From contig CAVPDE010000024.1 in NCBI GenBank assembly GCA_963702565.1, forward strand, positions 62,001 through 126,000: a DNA stretch of 64,000 nucleotides. Direction: 5' to 3'. Both the position numbers and the translations under genes were made by a program. This document shows, in pieces, positions 9,068 through 18,205 of the stretch. Position 1 is the stretch's first letter. Each line of letters begins with the position of its first letter. Below the pieces are notes generated by a model. It saw nothing but the letters and a program-made list of their open reading frames with translations, made no database searches and was not told the DNA's origin. This stretch comes from CAVPDE01 sp963702565. GTDB taxonomy: Bacteria; Desulfobacterota; DSM-4660; Desulfatiglandales; HGW-15.

Positions 9068-10027
9068 ATGAAGCGCATGGCCACTTTGGGTTTCACCATT
9101 TTGTTGGCGCTCTGTGTCTCCGCCGCCTTTGCACAAAAGCAAGTCCGTCTGTCCATTGCCACCGGCGGCACTGGAGGCGTCTACTACCCCATGGGCGGCG
9201 GAATGGCCAATATCCTTTCAAAACACATTCCCTACGCTGAAGCGACCGCCGAGGTAACGGCGGCCTCTGTGGACAACTGTCTTCTGGTCGGTGCAACAAA
9301 AGCGGACATGGCTCTCATTATGGCCGACGTCGGATGGGATGCCCTGGAGGGCAAAGGCAAGTTCAAGGAAAAGCTTCCCATCATGACCCTCGCCGTGCTC
9401 TACATCAACAATATGCACCTCGTTACCCTCGAAGGGAAGGGAATCGACAAGCCCATGGACCTCAAAGGCAAGAGAGTTTCTACGGGCGCTCCCGGAAGCG
9501 GGACCGAGGTGAAGGCTCTCAGGGTCTTGGAAGCGTACGGGCTGGACCCTGACAAGGACATGAAGCGCGATAAGCTGGGCGCCTCGGAATCCGCGGGCGC
9601 GCTAAAGGATGGCAAGATCGACGCCTATTTCTGGGACGGGGGCCTGCCCACCGCCTCCGTCACCGACCTTGGCGCCACGCCGGGAGTCAAGATGAAACTC
9701 ATCGCCCATGCGGATGCCGTCCCCAAAATGACGGAGAAATACGGGCCTCTCTACTTCAAGGGCGTTATCCCGGCAAAGATGTATCCGGGACAGGATCAGG
9801 AGGTAGGCATCGCGCGGGTGTCGAACTTGCTCATCTGCAACAAAGACATGAAAGACACGGTCGCCTATGACATCGTGAAGACGCTTTTCGAACGCAAACC
9901 GGAACTGGTGGCGGTCCACAAAATGGCCGAAGAGCTGGAATTGGCGCCCCAGGCCGACGGATCACCCCTTCCTTTCCACCCCGGCGCTGCCAAGTATTTC
10001 AAGGAGAAAGGGGTCAAGCTGAAATAG
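9068..10027 (+). CDS. TAXI family TRAP transporter solute-binding protein
   Basis: 319 residues with a clear signal peptide (MKRMATLGFTILLALCVSA, cleaved after AFA). The mature start contains the TAXI-family hallmark IATGGTGGVYYPMGG, followed by the hydrophobic ligand-pocket region and ADMALIMADV. It is the periplasmic receptor of a TRAP uptake system driven by an ion gradient. The start ATG is preceded by AGGAGG with 7 nt spacing. The next two genes encode DUF1850 and the fused membrane subunit, the standard order for this subtype. The ligand is unknown; family members are often linked to C4/C5 acids such as glutamate. Confidence 0.92.
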   Translation: MKRMATLGFTILLALCVSAAFAQKQVRLSIATGGTGGVYYPMGGGMANILSKHIPYAEATAEVTAASVDNCLLVGATKADMALIMADVGWDALEGKGKFKEKLPIMTLAVLYINNMHLVTLEGKGIDKPMDLKGKRVSTGAPGSGTEVKALRVLEAYGLDPDKDMKRDKLGASESAGALKDGKIDAYFWDGGLPTASVTDLGATPGVKMKLIAHADAVPKMTEKYGPLYFKGVIPAKMYPGQDQEVGIARVSNLLICNKDMKDTVAYDIVKTLFERKPELVAVHKMAEELELAPQADGSPLPFHPGAAKYFKEKGVKLK

Positions 10028-10543
10028 TTGTCTAAGAAAACCCTGCCCCTCTTCGCTTGGATCGGCGTGTTCATCGCAGCGGGAGGGGTTTTCCTTTTTG
10101 TGAGGCCCGTTACGGTTCTCACCTTCAGGAATGCGAGCGTTGGCAGTTCTTTCTATTTCACCATAGACCCTTCAGAGCGGATCACGCTCTTCTACACCAA
10201 CTCGATTTACGGCGCTCCTGTGGAGGAAGTCTTCGAAGTGCTGAACGGGGACTTTGTGCTGAAGGCCGTGAAAACCGATACCCCTGCGGTGATGGAGTAT
10301 TACGGATTTGAAGGCTCGGGACCGGAACAGGCCATGCAACGGAGTTTGGGTCCGACCTTCTCGATTCTGACCAGCATGAGGCAGGATCAAGGTTTAAGAA
10401 TCGGAAGGCGCTCCCTGGACCTCCACGCTCTCGCCGCTCCTGGAGACCGCATCCTGGTCCGCGTGGACCGGGTCTCGCAGGCACGCTTTTGGTGGTGGAG
10501 ATTGCTTCAAAAAGAAACACGCAATACGTCGGGCAAACCCTGA
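10028..10543 (+). CDS. DUF1850 protein of the TAXI-TRAP system
   Basis: 171 residues starting at a TTG directly after the TAXI stop, so translation is probably coupled. One N-terminal hydrophobic segment (about 7-27) suggests a membrane anchor or secretion signal. The rest shows the DUF1850 (PF08905) pattern, including ERITLFYTNSIYGAPVEEVF. DUF1850 proteins occur almost only beside TAXI-TRAP genes; their role is not established, but they are presumed accessory to transport. The short gap to the TRAP permease (21 bp) supports one operon of three genes. Confidence 0.85.
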   Translation: MSKKTLPLFAWIGVFIAAGGVFLFVRPVTVLTFRNASVGSSFYFTIDPSERITLFYTNSIYGAPVEEVFEVLNGDFVLKAVKTDTPAVMEYYGFEGSGPEQAMQRSLGPTFSILTSMRQDQGLRIGRRSLDLHALAAPGDRILVRVDRVSQARFWWWRLLQKETRNTSGKP

Positions 10544-10564
10544 TGAGGACATGGGAGAGAACCC

Positions 10565-12526
10565 GTGGAAGAGCACAAGAAGGCGCAGGAAGAGGAAGGG
10601 TTCGTAACCCAAGAGGCGCTCAAGAAGGCGGAGCATTTCATCCAGGAAGAAGAAGGGCCCGTGCGGACGATTTCAGGGATCGTCGGCACGTTCATCACCC
10701 TGGTGGCAGTTATCATGTCCCTCTTCCATTTGTATGCGGCCGTGGGCATCGTCATGACCCAAGTCCTTCGGGGCATCCACGTTATGTTCGTTCTCTTTCT
10801 CACCTTCCTGGTCTTTCCATCGTCCAAACGCTACCACAACAAGTTCAGCCTGTGGGATTTTCTCCCCTCTCTCGTTCTCTCCCTTCTCGGAGTCTCGGTG
10901 ATCGTTTACATGCTCGCGGACTTCGACGACTTCATTTATCGCTCTGTGGTTCCGAACGGCTGGGACAAGTTCTTTGGCGTGCTCCTGATCCTCCTCGTGC
11001 TCGAGGCTGTGCGAAGAACCACCGGGCTGATCATGCCTGCGGTGATTCTCGCGTTCTTGATCTACGCCTTTGTGGGCCCCTATCTCCCCAAGCCCTGGAC
11101 CCACCGAGGCTATGACCTGGATCGTATCGTGGGCCACATGTACATGACGCTCGAAGGCATTTTCGGCGTGCCCATTGATGTCTCCTCCACCTTCATCATC
11201 CTTTTCACCCTTTACGGCGCGGTTCTCGAATATTCGGGAGCGGGGAAATTCTTCATCGATTTCTCCTTCGCCGCCATGGGAGGCAAACCCAGCGGCGCAG
11301 GGAGGACCGTGACCCTGGCCTCGTTTCTTCTGGGCGGCCCTTCCGGGAGCGGTGTGGCGACCACCGTGACCTTGGGGTCCGTGGCTTACCCCATGCTTGC
11401 CAAGGCAGGCTACAGCAAAGATGTGGCCGGAGGCCTTCTTGCTGCCGGAGGGATCGGCGCGATCCTATCCCCTCCTGTTCTGGGTGCGGCCGCTTTTCTG
11501 ATTGCCGAGTTCCTGAAGCTCTCGTATCTGGATGTCATCCTGATGGCGACGATCCCCACGTGTCTTTACTACTGGTGCATTTTTCTCATGGTGGAACTGG
11601 ATTCAAGGAAGTTCGGCGTCAGGGAGGTGGCTTTTGACAAAACGCTCAGCCTCGGCAGGCTCACGCTCCTCTACGGGTTTCACTTTATCTCCCTGATCGC
11701 CATCGTGGGTTTTATGGTCATGGGTTACACCCCCATTTTCGCCGTGTTCTGGGCAACGGTGATAGCCTTTGCCGCCAGTTTCTGCCGCAAAGACACGGCC
11801 ATCTACCCGAAGAAATTGATTCAAACTCTGAAAAGCGGCTCTATCAGCGTTTTGAGCGTTGCCTCGACCTGCGCCGGGGCCGGGATTATCGTGGGGGTGG
11901 TCACCCTGAGCGGTTTGGGCCTGAAATTCAGCTCCATCATCATTTCCTACGCCGGGGGCAGCCTCCTTCTGACGGCAATCTACACGGCCCTCATTGTCTG
12001 GGTGATCGGCCTCGCCGTTCCTGTCACAGCATCCTACATCATTGCAGCGGTCATCGCGGCGCCCGCCCTGATCATGCTCGGCGTTCCGGATTATGCGGCG
12101 CACATGTTTGTCTTCTACTACGCCATTCTCTCCGAGGTTTCTCCGCCCACCGCTCTTTCCTGCTTTGCAGCCGCTGCGCTCACCGGAGGCAACCCTTACC
12201 GCACGACCCTGTATGCGTGGAAATACACCTTGCCGGCCTTTGTTGTCCCCTTCATGTTCACCCTGGACCCCAAGGGCATTGGCCTCCTTCTCAGAGGCCA
12301 ACCCCTGGACGTGATCTGGACCGTTGTGACCTCTTTCCTGGGACTCACGGCGCTGGCGGCAGGAATTGAAAACTGGCTCCTCAAGAAAACGACCCTCTAT
12401 GAGCGCCTGATGCTGATCGCCAGCGGCCTGATCCTCATCTACCCTGTTGCGATGGTCGATGCCGTGGGTTTCCTTCTTTTCGCAGGGGCGATTTCCTCCC
12501 AGAAGTTGCGAAAGACCGCACCGTAG
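10565..12526 (+). CDS. TRAP transporter permease, fused small and large membrane subunits
   Basis: 653 residues, highly hydrophobic, matching the 4TM/12TM TRAP fusion family. The first part (to about residue 150) corresponds to the DctQ-like small subunit. The remainder is the DctM-like large subunit, with GGPSGSGVATTVTLGSVAYP and AAGGIGAILSPPVLGAAAF loops typical of the family. It forms the inner-membrane channel that receives substrate from the TAXI receptor encoded two genes upstream. A charged N-terminal cytoplasmic stretch (about 40 residues, EEHKKAQEEEGF) precedes the first helix. It converges on the MFS gene 39 bp away. Confidence 0.92.
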   Translation: MEEHKKAQEEEGFVTQEALKKAEHFIQEEEGPVRTISGIVGTFITLVAVIMSLFHLYAAVGIVMTQVLRGIHVMFVLFLTFLVFPSSKRYHNKFSLWDFLPSLVLSLLGVSVIVYMLADFDDFIYRSVVPNGWDKFFGVLLILLVLEAVRRTTGLIMPAVILAFLIYAFVGPYLPKPWTHRGYDLDRIVGHMYMTLEGIFGVPIDVSSTFIILFTLYGAVLEYSGAGKFFIDFSFAAMGGKPSGAGRTVTLASFLLGGPSGSGVATTVTLGSVAYPMLAKAGYSKDVAGGLLAAGGIGAILSPPVLGAAAFLIAEFLKLSYLDVILMATIPTCLYYWCIFLMVELDSRKFGVREVAFDKTLSLGRLTLLYGFHFISLIAIVGFMVMGYTPIFAVFWATVIAFAASFCRKDTAIYPKKLIQTLKSGSISVLSVASTCAGAGIIVGVVTLSGLGLKFSSIIISYAGGSLLLTAIYTALIVWVIGLAVPVTASYIIAAVIAAPALIMLGVPDYAAHMFVFYYAILSEVSPPTALSCFAAAALTGGNPYRTTLYAWKYTLPAFVVPFMFTLDPKGIGLLLRGQPLDVIWTVVTSFLGLTALAAGIENWLLKKTTLYERLMLIASGLILIYPVAMVDAVGFLLFAGAISSQKLRKTAP

Positions 12527-12565
12527 AGGCAAGCCGCTGCTTTGCCGTCCTGCGAAGGGGGGGTT

Positions 12566-13801
12566 TTACCCGGCCTGAGCCCTGGCCTCGCGGGTGAAGA
12601 GGTAGGCCACCGCCACGCTGGCGGTGAGGGCCGCGCACAAAACGAATGCGGTGTGAAAGGCAGAGACGCTTCGGGAGGCCTCTGGGTAGAGGGCCTGCAT
12701 GAGGCCGCCAAGGATCTGAAGAAAAAAAGCCGCGCCCACCATGGTGAAGAAATTGACCCCTGTCATGGCCGTCCCCGCCATCCTGAGCGGCATGATCTCC
12801 TTGATCTGCACGAACATCAGGGTGCCCGGCTGAAAGAGCCCAAAGCTGAAAAACAGGGCCAAGAGGAGGAGCATTCCTGTATAAGGCCCGGCAACACTCA
12901 TGAACCCAAGCAAGAGAGAGAGGATCCCCAGGTCCGCGCACACCACCCACTTCCTTGTCTTGAAGACCCTGTCGGAGACGGCTCCCCACAGAGGACCCGA
13001 CAGGAGCATCCCCACATTGATGAGAAAAATCACATGGCCTGCAGTGACCGCGGAAAGGCCGATTCCTTCCATGAGAAAGGGGCCTGCCCAAAGGGTCTGA
13101 AAGGCGGCGAATATACCGTACCGGACAAAGGTCCCATAGGAAATGATCCAGAAGTCCTTGTTTTTGAGAAGCAGGCGAAGGTCGCCAAGCAGGTGCGACG
13201 GGGTTGCCGGCGAGGCGGCAGCGCGCTGCTTCCGGAGCGAGCCATCAGGAGAATCTCTTACGATGGCATAGAAGAGCATGACCAGCAGGAGAGTCAAACC
13301 CGCAAGGACCTGGATCGCTTGCCGCCATCCCACCCAGTCCACAAGGAGGACAAAAGGGCTTGTGGCCGCCATATTCCCCAGGGTCCCTACGGCAAGGACA
13401 ATGCCGGAAAGGGTCGCAAAGCGGAGAGGATCGAACCAGAGGGTCAGCAGTTTCAGCGTTCCCATGAGGTTGCACGCCATGCCGACACCCAGGAGGGCCC
13501 GGCCCAGGATCCCCGTGGCCAGCGAATCGGCCCAGGAGAATACCAAAGCTCCTGCAATGCCCAGGAGAGAAAAGCCGGTCATCATGGCTCTTGCGCCGAT
13601 CCGGTCAAGAAAAACCGTGATAGGGATTTGAGCCAAACCAAAGGCGTAAAAGAAGGCCGCGGACAGGAGGCCCAAATCCTCTGTGTCCAGGCGTAAATCG
13701 GCGATGAGCTGCGGCGCAATGACCGCATTGGTGGAGCGATAGAACTGGGAGAGGAAGAAATTGGCGGATGAAAGGAAGAAAACCGCCCAGGCCTTGGACA
13801 T
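12566..13801 (-). CDS. Major facilitator superfamily transporter
   Basis: 411 residues from the ATG at 13801, preceded by GGAG at 7 nt; a longer start at 13846 is possible but adds a non-membrane stretch. The hydrophobic profile supports about 12 transmembrane helices. Family motifs include FLDRIGARAMM (the loop 2-3 motif A) and GRALLGVGMACNLMG. The first helix (WAVFFLSSANFFLSQFYRST) and FYRSTNAVIAPQL resemble organic-anion or nitrate/sugar-phosphate type transporters, but the substrate is unknown. No partner genes surround it. Confidence 0.85.
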   Translation of the reverse strand: MSKAWAVFFLSSANFFLSQFYRSTNAVIAPQLIADLRLDTEDLGLLSAAFFYAFGLAQIPITVFLDRIGARAMMTGFSLLGIAGALVFSWADSLATGILGRALLGVGMACNLMGTLKLLTLWFDPLRFATLSGIVLAVGTLGNMAATSPFVLLVDWVGWRQAIQVLAGLTLLLVMLFYAIVRDSPDGSLRKQRAAASPATPSHLLGDLRLLLKNKDFWIISYGTFVRYGIFAAFQTLWAGPFLMEGIGLSAVTAGHVIFLINVGMLLSGPLWGAVSDRVFKTRKWVVCADLGILSLLLGFMSVAGPYTGMLLLLALFFSFGLFQPGTLMFVQIKEIMPLRMAGTAMTGVNFFTMVGAAFFLQILGGLMQALYPEASRSVSAFHTAFVLCAALTASVAVAYLFTREARAQAG

Positions 13802-13853
13802 GCTTTGTCTCCGCGGGAGATCACTGGCAAAGAATGGTGCTCTCATGAAACAG

Positions 13854-13887
13854 CCCGTTCGCCCTTCGATACCTCAGGGTGAACGGG
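13854..13887. promoter_or_regulatory. Hairpin upstream of the MFS gene
   Basis: CCCGTTCGCCC and GGGTGAACGGG form an 11-bp stem with one mismatch around a 12-nt loop. It sits 50 bp upstream of the MFS start, in its likely 5' leader. It could be a regulator site or leader structure. Confidence 0.35.
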
Positions 13888-14018
13888 CATACTATCCTGC
13901 AAGGATTATATTTCCATTCGTGGTGAGGTATCGAACCACGAGCGGAATGGGCTTACCCGGCTTTTTTACGAGACTATCATAAATGGCCGTCGAGGAAAGG
14001 GGTAAAAAGATGACGTTC

Positions 14019-14252
14019 TCAGGAGGCGGCAGGAAAGGAGATTTTGAATTGCGTCCCTTTCCCCTTTTCACTTTCCACGGAGATCCCAGCGCGGTGAGAG
14101 CGAAGGATCCGAAATTTCAGAGACAAGAGGAGTGAAAAGGGAAAGGCCTAGGGCTCTGCGAGGGTGATGAAGAAGTAAATCGCGTTGTGTCCGAGCAGCC
14201 TGTACTGCAGCTTCTTGTCGATGACATAGGTTCTTCTTCTGCTGGGTCCCAT
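14019..14252 (-). pseudogene. Decayed histidine kinase: N- and C-terminal remnants joined
   Basis: Starting at an ATG 22 bp after the receiver gene stop, the frame encodes 34 residues with RRRTYVIDKKLQYRLL, typical of the first cytoplasmic residues of membrane sensor proteins, then a TAG (about 14148-14150). In the same frame the next 42 codons end with GISVESEKGKGTQFKISFP before the final TGA. That is the closing segment of a HATPase_c domain (ESxxGKGTxFxIxxP). The transmembrane part, HisKA and most of the ATPase domain are missing. I infer a sensor kinase gene, once in an operon with the upstream receiver gene, that lost its middle by deletion. Confidence 0.7.
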
Positions 14253-14273
14253 GCTGTTTCGGTTTTTCCCCCT

Positions 14274-14663
14274 TTAAGATCCTCTCTGCTCTTCGCCGAA
14301 ATACTGCTTGAGGAAAGGCAAAAGCTCTTTCTCGAACTTGAGTGGCTTCTCGAAGTAGGGCTTGCCTCTCTGGAGTAACTGCTCCAGCGTTTTCTCCTCC
14401 CAGAAAAACGCGGTGAGGAACACGTAGCGGTGAAATCGAAACTTGTCCTCCAGAGTGTCTGCCAGGTCAAAACCGTTCTCCGCTCCTAATTTGATGTCGA
14501 GCATGGCAAGGTCTATGTCTTTGGACCGAGTGCTGAAGATCTCCAGGCAAGACGCCACGTTGTTTGCGGTGAGCACGTCATAGCCGACTTGATTGAGATA
14601 ATCCGACAGAATCAGGAGGATCGACTGATCGTCGTCCACTACCAGAATCGTCCGTTTTCTCAT
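14274..14663 (-). CDS. Stand-alone response regulator receiver protein
   Basis: 129 residues, essentially one CheY-like receiver domain. The acidic pocket is DDD (residues 10-12), the phosphoacceptor is Asp56 in MLDIKLG, and the conserved Thr and Lys are in FLTAFF and YFEKPLK. There is no output domain, so it would signal through a partner protein. I chose the ATG at 14663; GGAGG lies 10-11 nt upstream, while the ATG at 14672 sits too close to it. The kinase immediately downstream is a remnant, so this regulator is probably an orphan, or served by another kinase such as the one at 16200-18176. Confidence 0.85.
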   Translation of the reverse strand: MRKRTILVVDDDQSILLILSDYLNQVGYDVLTANNVASCLEIFSTRSKDIDLAMLDIKLGAENGFDLADTLEDKFRFHRYVFLTAFFWEEKTLEQLLQRGKPYFEKPLKFEKELLPFLKQYFGEEQRGS

Positions 14664-14672
14664 CGCCCTCAT

Positions 14673-15015
14673 CTCCTCCGCTCTCGTTGGTCGAGACGCT
14701 CAACCTCGTTTTTCAAGCTGGGACAAATCCCTTCTCTTGACCAAGCCAGGGGCTTCAACCCCTTTCAGGACATTCAATGAAAGCGCTTTCTATCAGAAAA
14801 CCTCTTCAATTGCCTTGGGTTTTTTCTCGTTCCTTGCGTAACTGATTCTTATTTTTGCTGAATTTTGCGAAATCATAGCTTTTTCTCCCCTTGTTTTTCA
14901 ACAACTATTTTCCGCACGCCCTTCGGGGAATCCTCTTTGAAAGGCACCGAAACGGAGGGTCCCCGAAAAACCGTCACTACGGGATGTGACCTGTTGAGGC
15001 GGAATTAGATTAGGA
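14673..15015. other. Non-coding gap upstream of the receiver gene
   Basis: 343 bp with no supported gene on either strand. The part near 14780-14900 is AT-rich and probably holds the promoter of the receiver gene, though I find no clear box pair. On the minus strand, GTCAC/GTGAC (14973-14990) followed by GGTTTTT (14966-14970) is a weak candidate terminator for the enolase-superfamily gene. Confidence 0.35.
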
Positions 15016-16167
15016 TCACGGCCGCCTGAATGAAATAGGTTCCAAACCGCCTGATAGGCGCCTCAAACTTGAGCCGTTCACTTGAACACCCAAGCCGACG
15101 CCGCCGAGAGGACCCGCCTGCCCTCCCCGTCCAAAGGAGACATTCTGCGTTGTCACATTCTCTTTGAGCAGGAATTGATCGTAGGAGCCGTCGTGGTAAA
15201 GAGCGTCTTTACAATGCAGACTCAAGACCCTCCCGGCTGCAGACAGGATGCCGGACTCACCCAGCTGGCAAGCGACCTGGTAGGAGACTCCTTGGCCTCT
15301 CAGAAAATCAATGATTCGCAGAGACCTTCTGAAGCCACCGCACTTGGACAGGCGCACGTTGACCATGTTGAAGTGACCGTCCATAACCAAGGCTTTCACG
15401 TCATGAAAGGAGCAGGCAGACTCATCCGCCATAACTTTCACATTCATCGACTTCAATTTTATTGCCACTTCGCCGATCCCTGTGTCGTTTGGCATGAGCG
15501 GCTGTTCAATGACCCGGATTCCGTATTCGGCGGCAAGTGGAACATGTCGAAAGGCGAGTTCACGATTCCAAGCGCCATTGACATCAACCTTTAAGTCACA
15601 GTCCCCTCCAAAAACCCCTCGCACCCCATCCAAGGCCCGCTGATTTTGCACGAAATCCGCTCCCATCTTCAGTTTGACTTTGCGGATCCCCATTCCCATC
15701 GCCATGGTACTGGCCTCTACGATCTTCCTTTTGTTTGCAAGAGGAAGCGCGGCCCCGTAGTGAACCGTTTCAGAGAAAAACTCCTTTTGAAAATAATCCA
15801 TCGTGGAACGGCTTTCGGACTTCCCCAGGGCATCCAACAGCGCTGTTTCAAGGGCACAAAGTGCGGCGTTGTGCGCCCTGGTCTCCGGTAATCGATCCAC
15901 ATAATCCCAAACCTGCAAAACCTTTTGAAGGCTCCAAGGGAAAGGGGCGCTGTTCAAAAGGAACTCCACGCTCTGAGGGATGCTTGCTTGAGATTCGCCG
16001 GTGACGTAAGGCCGGGGTGCGCCTTCGCCGTACCCGATGACCTCTCCTCTTTCGGCGACGACTTCCACAAGGACATTCTTGGAAAAGTCACCGTTCTTGA
16101 GCGAATGGGAAAACTCCCCCAAGAAGGGGAGAGTAACAAAGTGGATCCTGATCTCGCTGATCTCCAT
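15016..16167 (-). CDS. Enolase-superfamily enzyme (muconate-lactonising / dipeptide epimerase-like)
   Basis: 383 residues. The catalytic set of the muconate-lactonising subgroup is visible: the KxK motif (VKLKMG), the three metal ligands in DVNGAW, IEQPL and ADES, and the second-half lysine in VRLSKCGG. The N-terminal capping domain covers about residues 1-120. Members include o-succinylbenzoate synthase, muconate cycloisomerase and Ala-Glu epimerase; the sequence alone does not decide. The start is set at ATG 16167; the frame is open to a TTG at 16197. It follows the sensor kinase gene by 32 bp, forming an unusual operon with it and a radical SAM gene. Confidence 0.85.
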   Translation of the reverse strand: MEISEIRIHFVTLPFLGEFSHSLKNGDFSKNVLVEVVAERGEVIGYGEGAPRPYVTGESQASIPQSVEFLLNSAPFPWSLQKVLQVWDYVDRLPETRAHNAALCALETALLDALGKSESRSTMDYFQKEFFSETVHYGAALPLANKRKIVEASTMAMGMGIRKVKLKMGADFVQNQRALDGVRGVFGGDCDLKVDVNGAWNRELAFRHVPLAAEYGIRVIEQPLMPNDTGIGEVAIKLKSMNVKVMADESACSFHDVKALVMDGHFNMVNVRLSKCGGFRRSLRIIDFLRGQGVSYQVACQLGESGILSAAGRVLSLHCKDALYHDGSYDQFLLKENVTTQNVSFGRGGQAGPLGGVGLGVQVNGSSLRRLSGGLEPISFRRP

Positions 16168-16199
16168 CGAGGTCTGTGCCCGTCTGACCCCCGACAAAA

Positions 16200-18176
16200 T
16201 TAAGGGGAAGGTTCTGCAGGAAGGGTGATGAGGAACGTCGTCCCCTCATTGACTTTGCTTCTTACTTCGATGGTTCCTGTATGATCTTGAACATGTTGGT
16301 ACGCGATAAAAAGCCCAAGCCCTGTGCCCTTGTGCATATTGCTCTTGTGCTTGGTCGTGAAATAGGGGTCAAAGATTCTATTGATATCTGACTCAGGGAT
16401 TCCCACACCGTTATCCTTCACTTCGATCAATGCCCTACGATGAACGTCCTTGTCCTGCTGATGCCTGGTAATGACTTCAATCTTGCCCCCCTGGGGCGTG
16501 AAATCCAGCGCGTTAGCCAAAAGATTTAAGATGACCTGTTTTACTTTCTCTGAGTCCATCCAGACTTGCCCAATCGCCTCGTCAAACTGGCGTGAAATGT
16601 CGATGCGTTTTCCCCTGCTTTGGGGGGAAACAAGGAGAATCATTTTATTGATCAGTTCATGGAGGTCTCCGTAAGCAAAATGGGACTCTTTTGGTCTCAC
16701 CAGGTCCAAGAGCTCCGTAATGAGATTGTTCACCCTCATGGTTTCTTCCATTGCAACCTGATAGAAATCGCGCCTGAATTCCTCATCATCGTATTTGTGA
16801 GGCAAAAGCTGGATGAAGGTGCCGATGGCGGTCATGGGATTCTTGATTTCGTGGGCCAGTCGCGCAGCCAAGTTTCCCAGGAAAGAGAATTTCTCTGCGC
16901 GACTCAGCAAGGCCTGGGAGTGTTTGAGTTCCTCCATCTTATCCTGAACGCTTTTGTAGAGCTTGGCATTTTCTATGGCGATGGCAATCTGCGGAGCAAA
17001 AATCTCCAGGATCTCCCTGGTCTCTTGAGGGACCCCTTTCCCGTCAATACCATCTGTCGCCATGACCCCGATCACCTTCGAGCGCGTAATCAGGGGGACT
17101 ACAAAAGCAGAGACGGGCCTTCCCTGTCTTAAAAGAATATTGTCTCTCTTCAAACTCGATTCTTTTATCTCGGGGATATATTCCGAGCGGCCTGTGCTGG
17201 CGACTCGGACCAGCATGTTGCTGACGCGATGGAGTGGGACCTTGTAATCTTTGATCGCCTCAAAGGTCGGGTGATCGAACCCTATGCCGTGAATATACTC
17301 CAGACTTGCACTCTCCTCATTGACCAGCATGATGATGCCCCGGTTGATCTGGCATACACTGGAGAGCAAATTCATGATGACGCCCAGGAGTTCCTCGATA
17401 TCCAAAACAGACAGAATGGCTTTTCCGGTTTCTTGTATCGCTGTCAGCTGTCTGATTTTTCTGTTAAGTTCCTGATTAAGTCGGTTGACCTCTTCATATT
17501 TCTGTTCGATGATTTTCTTGTCATCCTCCATCTCTTTGATGGTTTCCATGAGGACGGACTTCAACGTGAAAAACCTTGACAGAACTTCACGAAACTTATT
17601 CCGTGGGATCCAACTCAGAGAGTACTCGCAATAAGGCGCGCCCTTAAACTGACAACACACCTCCTCGAGCTTCAAGGGTTTGCCTCCCCATATGAGCGGC
17701 AGAAACGTATAAGCTCCGCGATTCATCAGGCAGAGATGTTTGGAGACGGCCATGCGGTTGTCCCAATGGAGCCTCACCCTCGCTTCATTCTTCTTGATCT
17801 CCAGGACTTCCACTCGTTTGTTTCTGTTCCATTTGTCATTGATCCGCTGGAGGTTCCGCAAGGCCCTCTCATAGGACCCAAAGGCCTTCACAATGATCCT
17901 CTGGGCATAGCCGAGGTTGGTCCTTTCCACAGAGTGCTTGGCGATCTTGTATGCGACGTCATCGTCGTGAAACAATTTGCTCGCTCTCTCGTAAAGCTCG
18001 GACGCAATCCCGCTTGAAATCCAATTGTTGGGATCCCGCAGAAACTTCTCCGGATCAGGGGCCGAATCGATTTCAGGGTCCAAGCCTCTCAGGAGGAACG
18101 AGTGATCCCCTGGATAATATTCCGCCACATAATCCAGGACGGCTCTCGAATTGATGCAGCTGACTTCTCTTTCCAT
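16200..18176 (-). CDS. Soluble sensor histidine kinase with GAF domain
   Basis: 658 residues, no transmembrane segment. The first 200 residues form a sensor region ending with a Cys motif (FKGAPYCEYSLSW) that resembles V4R-type small-ligand domains (tentative). A coiled coil follows (about 205-255), then a GAF domain (about 260-405), then the kinase core. The H-box is LAHEIKNPMTA, the N-box LNLLANALDF, then DNGVGIPE (G1), FDPYFTTK (F) and GTGLGLF (G2). All catalytic motifs are intact, so it should autophosphorylate on His. No receiver gene sits in this operon; the NtrC-type regulator across the divergent spacer is the nearest candidate partner. Confidence 0.88.
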   Translation of the reverse strand: MEREVSCINSRAVLDYVAEYYPGDHSFLLRGLDPEIDSAPDPEKFLRDPNNWISSGIASELYERASKLFHDDDVAYKIAKHSVERTNLGYAQRIIVKAFGSYERALRNLQRINDKWNRNKRVEVLEIKKNEARVRLHWDNRMAVSKHLCLMNRGAYTFLPLIWGGKPLKLEEVCCQFKGAPYCEYSLSWIPRNKFREVLSRFFTLKSVLMETIKEMEDDKKIIEQKYEEVNRLNQELNRKIRQLTAIQETGKAILSVLDIEELLGVIMNLLSSVCQINRGIIMLVNEESASLEYIHGIGFDHPTFEAIKDYKVPLHRVSNMLVRVASTGRSEYIPEIKESSLKRDNILLRQGRPVSAFVVPLITRSKVIGVMATDGIDGKGVPQETREILEIFAPQIAIAIENAKLYKSVQDKMEELKHSQALLSRAEKFSFLGNLAARLAHEIKNPMTAIGTFIQLLPHKYDDEEFRRDFYQVAMEETMRVNNLITELLDLVRPKESHFAYGDLHELINKMILLVSPQSRGKRIDISRQFDEAIGQVWMDSEKVKQVILNLLANALDFTPQGGKIEVITRHQQDKDVHRRALIEVKDNGVGIPESDINRIFDPYFTTKHKSNMHKGTGLGLFIAYQHVQDHTGTIEVRSKVNEGTTFLITLPAEPSP

Positions 18177-18205
18177 CGTCCAGGGTCCCAAAAGGAAAAG
18201 ATCTT

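Noticed and set aside
12542..13696. Long plus-strand open frame of 384 residues
   Set aside because: It is antisense to the MFS gene; its Arg/Glu/Gly-rich translation is typical of a shadow of a hydrophobic protein.
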